Positions 58,349 through 64,000 of a stretch of DNA of 64,000 bases are shown one piece after another. The stretch covers positions 2,046,001-2,110,000 of the forward strand of contig JAJFZO010000165.1 of assembly GCA_021397835.1 (NCBI GenBank). Reading direction: 5' to 3'. Origin of the DNA: Moringa oleifera. Its lineage: Eukaryota > Streptophyta > Magnoliopsida > Brassicales > Moringaceae. The translations under genes were made by a program, and so were the position numbers. The first letter of the stretch is position 1, and every line of letters begins with the position of its first letter. The notes below the pieces were generated by a model that did not search any database, was not told the origin of the DNA, and saw nothing but the letters and a program-made list of their open reading frames with translations.

Positions 58349-61300
58349 AGGAACAAAATAGTTAATTAAAAAATGAAAGCCCAGAGGCAAAAAGAATCAG
58401 GCTTTTCCAAAAAATTACTGCACCTTTCCCACTCCTTTTGATTATCATATACTAAAAAGTTTCTTCCACTTTCCTACCAAATCTTTCTTTATTCTGGCAC
58501 ATAAATAAGGGATTAAACATATTATGGTTGATCTTGTTCACTAAGAAATGATAAAAATTGATCTTGGTCTATTTGAGATTGTTCTTTTTAATCATAATCA
58601 AATTAGTTTTCTTATCTCTTGTTTCTTCCTTGAATAAATCAAAGAATCTAATGGATTAAACTCATCCTTGGCTGCTACAAAAGATATCAACCTTGCCTTG
58701 ACAGGCTCAGTACTGGATTTTATAGGAAGCTTGTGTTTGACCAAATTTGAGTCTAATCTCAGCATGTCCTCCTACGAAAAGATGAAACAATGAGCCCCGT
58801 CTTAAGGAAACTGGTGAATGCCTGCTTTTCTAATGTGGATAGAGCCTTGTCTATGCAGCCCAGGTTAAGCTCATCATCAGACCCAAGATTAAAAGATTCG
58901 AAGTCATCAGAAGTGATACTAGACTTCTCTTCATGCTTTCTAAAAAGTTTTTAAAGTTTAGAGACTGAGTCTTTAACCTCACAGACATCACCTTTGAACA
59001 CCCCCCTGATCAGGGTATGGGTTCATGACCTCAGGTGTGCTTGTCACCAATTTATTGTCTTGTAAAGTGTTGGGATCTATTTCAAGTTTGGAATTTATGT
59101 TCTGGTTGGCAAGGAGACTTAACCCCACACATCAAAATGGATAAGATGAAATGGAGAAGAATAAGTACCTTTTTCTAAACGAAAGTGTAGAAAACTTAGC
59201 TAGCGTGCAACCCTTGGAATTGGATATTTTAGAATACAGGACGCTACCCATTAAACCAGCAGATAATATGTACTTTAAACAAGAACAAGAAAACATGCCC
59301 CAATCTAGAATGCCATAAATATAATAATGAAGATTGCTTCTTCAAATGAAATGCAAATAAAGTAAAGGAATGAACTCTAAAAGGTTAGGGAGGAATATCC
59401 AAATGCTCTAAAACATAAAGCCCCCCTTTTTATGCCTTGTTCAAATCAACTTCCTTGAATGCTAATCCTGCATAATATAGTTAGAGGAGGGAAAAATAAT
59501 ATCACATCGTGAATCTTTAATTTTAGTAAAATTCAATTTTTGAGTGATAGACGAGGAGCATGAAAAGCATTGAGGACCAGAGCCAATAGTGATGGATCCG
59601 ATTTCATTAACTACCATAGGGGAACTATCATTCATATGAATGGAAAAAAGAATAGACGAGAGAAACTAATAAAAGAATCAGATTTCACGTGATGAGTTGC
59701 ATTGGAATAAAAAATCCCAAAAGAAGAGGACTGATGATGAATGCGGGAATGGCATACAAGAATATAATACTACCTACCATATTCCTTTGTGTTTGCACCT
59801 CAGCCCCGGTCGGATCAACCTATAATAAGTCTTATCTTTGTGGCTTGACTCTAGAACTAGTAAAAGAAGGAAGCGATGATCATTTTATCCCATTAAGCAT
59901 AATTTTGTTAGCCAATGAAAGGAGTACCTTTCTAGGACTATGAACGATGACACCAAATGAGAGCTAAGCGAGAGATAAGAAATGCAATGAAACTACTTTC
60001 AAACCGCTTGATTTATAAGTCTTGCCTAAGTCTTAGACTTTAATGAAGTAGCTTGGCTTAAAGTCTTATTTGTTTTTGCCTTTCTTCTCTTGTGCGCTTT
60101 TCCTAGTTAGGCCCAAGAAAGTACAAGATATAATATAACTTTACTATTAATATGGATGATAATTAGGAGACTGGAGATGAGAGTGTAGGATCAAGATTTG
60201 TAATAAATATTCTAGTTTGCTTATGCAAGTTGTTAAATACCAAAACCAAACTATATTTTTGATAAAATTAAAAAAAGGATATTACTTCGCTCATGCACTA
60301 TCGTTTAACCCTCTACCGTCAGTAAAGCTAGTAGCTTAATGAAAAGGGCCTACTTCTGCGTGCAACACACTATTACATTTTCATTGACCATTGAGACTAA
60401 GGAAAGGCATATTGAAGTACAAAAATCGATGAATGTGTCTCGAGCAAGCAATTAAGAAGCACTAGTAGATGATATTGGGCCTATAAAAATGGAAAGAAAG
60501 CTACAAATAGTGAAGAGGGGTTCCCAAAAAAGAGTAAGAACTAGAACAAAGGAATTTATTTTCACTATTTGAAAAAAAAAAAAAGATAAATAGGTAAAGT
60601 TGAACAAGGACCTTCCTTTCACTCAAAGCTTTTTACTCCACTTGCACCATCTTTTCCTTTAAATTTAGATTGGAAAATTATGTAGATTAAGATAAAGTGC
60701 TTTGATCTCCAATTGGATCAGTAGTTCAACTCATTTTACAAAACCTGGAAGTAGCTCTTATTAACTTCCTTCTTATGAGACTTTCCCTCGTCATTTGGGG
60801 AAATGGGAGGATCAGAAGATGGAGTTGAGTCATTTTATTTCATTTCGACTATCTCTTATCAGCTACGCGTTTTCATTCGGTAGAAGCATGAATAGAAGAT
60901 ACTTCCCCTCTTCATGCTGAAATGGCAGAAGTCAGGTTTCTTCCCTATAGGGGGTGCATCTGAGGTTGAGATAGATAAAGATCACGTCATGGTTTTGGAT
61001 TATTTATCCTATTGCTTACTGGGATTGTTGCATTTATATTAGATCAATCGGCTACCATATTGCTATAAAGGGCCCAACTTTGGCATCAAATCAAGCCTAT
61101 AGGGTGTCTTATAGGAGAGGTAAGGAGGGTTCATCTTGAACTTCTTCCTAAAATATACCTAAATCAATAATGATTTCGATCGTTTAAGGTAAGGTACTTA
61201 GGTCGATGTCTACGCATATAGGGCGTATATTAGCTTCGATCTTATCTCAGTGATGTCATCCATTTTCAATGGGTTCTTTATGCCTCTTACTATTGTAAAA

Positions 61301-64000
61301 AGAATTTTCGACCTCCATATTTTTTCAATTTTATTATAGGATCTTTTTAGTCTAGTTTGAAGCTCTGGTACCACTTTGACAGATTGATTGAGAAAAGCTC
61401 AATCTTCTAGAAGGAACTAGAGAGAACAAGAAAGAGACCTTGGTAGGATTTGAAACCAAAAAAAAAAAAAGATAGTGATTATTGAGCAGGGCTACTAAGT
61501 ACTCCACTTTCCTATAAAGCTTGGCATTGGCTAACATCCATTATATTTAAAGTTTTCTTTTAATGAACCTGCCTACTCAATAAAACTTTATGTTTGCCAA
61601 GCTTTCTTGATATGGGGATGCAAAGATCCACCTCTTTTGTTTGATCCTTGAATAGGGTAGGGAATGAATGTTGAGTAGAGGTAAAGGAGTAAAGAATGAG
61701 ATGCGATCTTAATGCTTAGCCAAAGGATTTAGTAGTTCTTGGCTTAAAAGGGGAGGATTTGGGAGGATGGAGGTTTGAGAATCCCAAGTCAAGCTTACTG
61801 GTAGGAATAGTACGAGAGAGGCCAAATTGAGAGGCAAAGAAAAATGATGCATGCAGCTGGAGATAGGTATGGAAGAAGCGAGGTTTGTGAGGATTCCATT
61901 AAAAATAGGGCCTACTAGATGTAATCTTTCTTTAATTGATAAAAGCTTGAGGAATAAGAGGGAAGGAAGAAATGAAAGGGAAATTTTTCATTGAAAATCT
62001 GATTGAGTATTAAAAAACCTTGGTTTCCATTTCCACCATGTCGCTCCATTGAAGAGATGAAGGAAGAGAAAACTAATACCAAAGCTTCAAAATTGAAGTT
62101 GAAGCTAAAGCCAATGTTGAAGCCATAGCCCATGCAATAAATAGTTGTTCAATATTGATAAATCTTGAACTCTATAAGTTAAAGTTAGTCCTAACTACCA
62201 GCACTTGACCTATTAGTGGTTTTTCTTTTTCCTTGCCCTAGCTGGCTAAAAGGCATAGTTTTTGTACATGAATTCCTAAGCAAAGTAAAATCCCTTTATC
62301 CTAAAATGTAATCATAAAAGTCTTATAAGGCCATTCACCCCATTATTGATTATCCTTTCTTTCTTAGCTTAAGTAGCTCTCAAGCCCCCCAAAAATCCAA
62401 ACGAGGAATCATACGTAGTTGAGGTAGACATTGTGGAAGCTATAGGACTTGAGAATCACTACACATCCCAAAGGGGCAGAAAAAGGATGCCGCCCTCAGA
62501 ATGGTAATCAATGGCCCCCCAAATTAGTAATTTGATTAATGGTTCCTAGATGAGAATCTGCATACCTTGAGTCAAGTAAACAAAGCAATACATTAGGGAA
62601 AAAGAGGCAACGTATTAACCAGAGGGGGATGCTAACCCTTTTGCTTTTGGACTAGCCTTCCTTGTCCTCAACCAATTTGCCTTGTCTTATCTAGCCATTT
62701 CAGACTGGCCTTTTGAAGCTTTCTCGCTTCCCCCTTAAAGAGGAACACTAGCTAAGGCACTAATAAGACCAACAATTAATACCCTTCTTCATTTATCTCA
62801 ACATGAGCCTTGAGACTTGCCTTGCTTTCCTGCCTGAGGAGGGGCAAAGCACTACAAGAAGAACAAAAAACAAATCCTTTCTTATTTCTTGATTAGAGAA
62901 TATAAATTCATTATATAAAGATTCTATGTCATCCTTAGTATCACCCGATCCTCACTTTAATATAAAGGCTGGGAATGGGCAGAGAGAAGTAGGAAGGGGA
63001 GTGGGATACCAGTATAGTGAACAATTGAGTGGCTATCTAACCATTCAATTGGCTATAAAGGCAAGTTTCAGCAAAAAAGGTAAGTCGATGATGACCAGTA
63101 CAAACTTAGGTAGGTTGATCATCGCTCATCCCTCATGTTCTCTCCCATGAAGTGATTAATCCTTAAAATTCGAGAAAATCTTTCAATTGGAGGAAATTTC
63201 CACCCTCTGGTGATCCATTCTGTCTTTCCATACACCTAGTAAAGTATTCCATCTTGTGGATTACTTTAAGTAGTTCTTGCAATCCAACCCCCTCCTTTTC
63301 CACCTATCCCTTCACTCCTTAGGGATTTCGTAAAGCTAAAAAATCATGGTTCATCGCTCGAAAGGAGGGAGTAAAAGTAAGTATTTCCTATTCAATCGGT
63401 AATAAAACAATCCGCAAGGAAAGTTTCTTCAATGGAAATGCCAAGTCTCGATGATTATTGAGTTAGCCTTTTACCTTGTTTCAAAGCTAACACCCTTGCT
63501 TTTTTTATGAGTTGGCTACTCTGTTATACACTATCTTTCTCTTGACACATAGTTACCTTTATTGAAATTCCTTTTTGCTTCTTTTCTTACTACGGGATTT
63601 GCTTATTTAGTATGGTTTGTTATCGTCTTGTACCCATGCCTCAAAATTTCCTTACCAAGCTACATGAAAAAGATTTTCAGAAGTCCACAGAAAAATTATT
63701 GCTAATTTGTCAAATTGAGAAGCAAAAATGTTCTAATAAAGACGTTCCTTAGTGATATCATCATGACTCTCGAAGTTATGTGCGGTAGCAATACCAAACC
63801 AAAGATGACCAAGTAGACTCTTGAGTTAAGCATTGGCTGAACCTTGGAAATCTTAATGCCATAATGCCTTTCAAATCTTCCTAGCCATTATCCTACTACA
63901 ATAATTCTTGCTAACAAGAATGCCCACTTTGTGGCAATTCCACGCAGAAGGTAATGGATTACTTCTACAACACATCCTAGTACAATGCTCAAGGCTCTAG
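58349..64000. other. 5.7-kb terminal stretch, no gene recognised
   Basis: Decayed organelle-like sequence with homopolymer runs. Open frames of 60-84 codons (for example 59689-59943 plus, 61915-62133 minus, 62926-63150 plus) have no recognised domains. A tRNA-like D-arm word near 59235 and a CACTA-like word at 62849 were examined and rejected. Confidence 0.45.

Noticed and set aside
59215..59275. Possible tRNA on the minus strand (D-arm-like gtttaatgggtagcg, TCT in a loop)
   Set aside because: No anticodon stem or acceptor stem can be paired and the T-arm is not recognisable.
62849..62875. CACTACAAGAAG word resembling a CACTA terminus
   Set aside because: No matching opposite end in the window, no subterminal hairpin units, no target duplication.
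59030..64000. Several 60-84 codon frames (59689, 61352, 61915, 62926)
   Set aside because: No family signatures; similar lengths occur throughout the non-coding AT-rich spacer.
1..64000. Living mitochondrial genome rather than nuclear copy
   Set aside because: Every organelle gene is broken, changes are mostly C-to-T/G-to-A, and two nuclear CACTA elements with target duplications are present.
1..64000. CRISPR arrays, bacterial operons or phage modules
   Set aside because: No spaced identical repeats with unique spacers, no ribosome-binding sites, no prokaryotic gene layout; the content is plant nuclear and organellar.

Overview
The window reads as plant nuclear DNA made largely of old, decayed organelle DNA. 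Fragments of plant mitochondrial genes (nad2 exons 3 to 5, rps19, the start of rps3, the 5' part of cox1, the 3' end of nad6, cox3) lie among long non-coding stretches. They are accompanied by a plastid-type trnN, a mitochondrial trnY and a block of plastid inverted-repeat DNA (5' half of rrn23, trnA-UGC, part of trnI-GAU). Every organelle gene carries stops, frameshifts or lost pieces. Where I can compare with remembered reference sequence, changes are dominated by C-to-T and G-to-A, as expected for methylated, unselected nuclear DNA. Two CACTA (En/Spm) DNA transposons with perfect 3-bp target duplications sit inside the organelle-derived DNA, which also points to the nucleus. Plastid-type trnN beside trnY and trans-spliced nad2 suggest an angiosperm; the species cannot be told.

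Layout: 1-12.2 kb is a nearly collinear trnN - trnY - nad2 (exons 3-5 with group II introns) segment, split at 6140-10371 by a 4.2-kb CACTA element inside exon 4. At 14.8-15.5 kb there is a tandem duplication and a possible solo LTR. At 16.0-16.3 kb rps19 runs into the start of rps3. The cox1 5' fragment is at 18.34 kb, followed by an unassigned open frame that is split by the second, 6.7-kb CACTA element (18832-25493). The nad6 3' end is at 26.0-26.2 kb. From 26.2 to 47.6 kb I recognise no gene. A Ty3/gypsy protease-region remnant is at 47.6-48.2 kb (minus strand). The plastid block is at 52.8-55.65 kb (minus strand). cox3 is at 57.6-58.35 kb. The rest appears empty of genes.

The functional content is in the transposons. 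Element 2 keeps an open N-terminal TNP2-type transposase half, an En/Spm transposase_24-like segment, a DUF8039-like segment and a Ulp1 (C48) cysteine-protease domain whose His, Asp, Gln and Cys codons are still visible. The middle of the transposase, including the later catalytic acids, is missing, so it should need help to move. Element 1 keeps only a decayed Ulp1-like gene and a striking CAG/CTG mirror-repeat block. Both ends of both elements are packed with short hairpin-forming subterminal repeats. Element 2 also carries three evenly spaced tRNA-like (Pol III box A/B-like) modules, the least expected structure in the window. No organelle gene here can be functional. All identifications come from reading the sequence against remembered families, without a database search.
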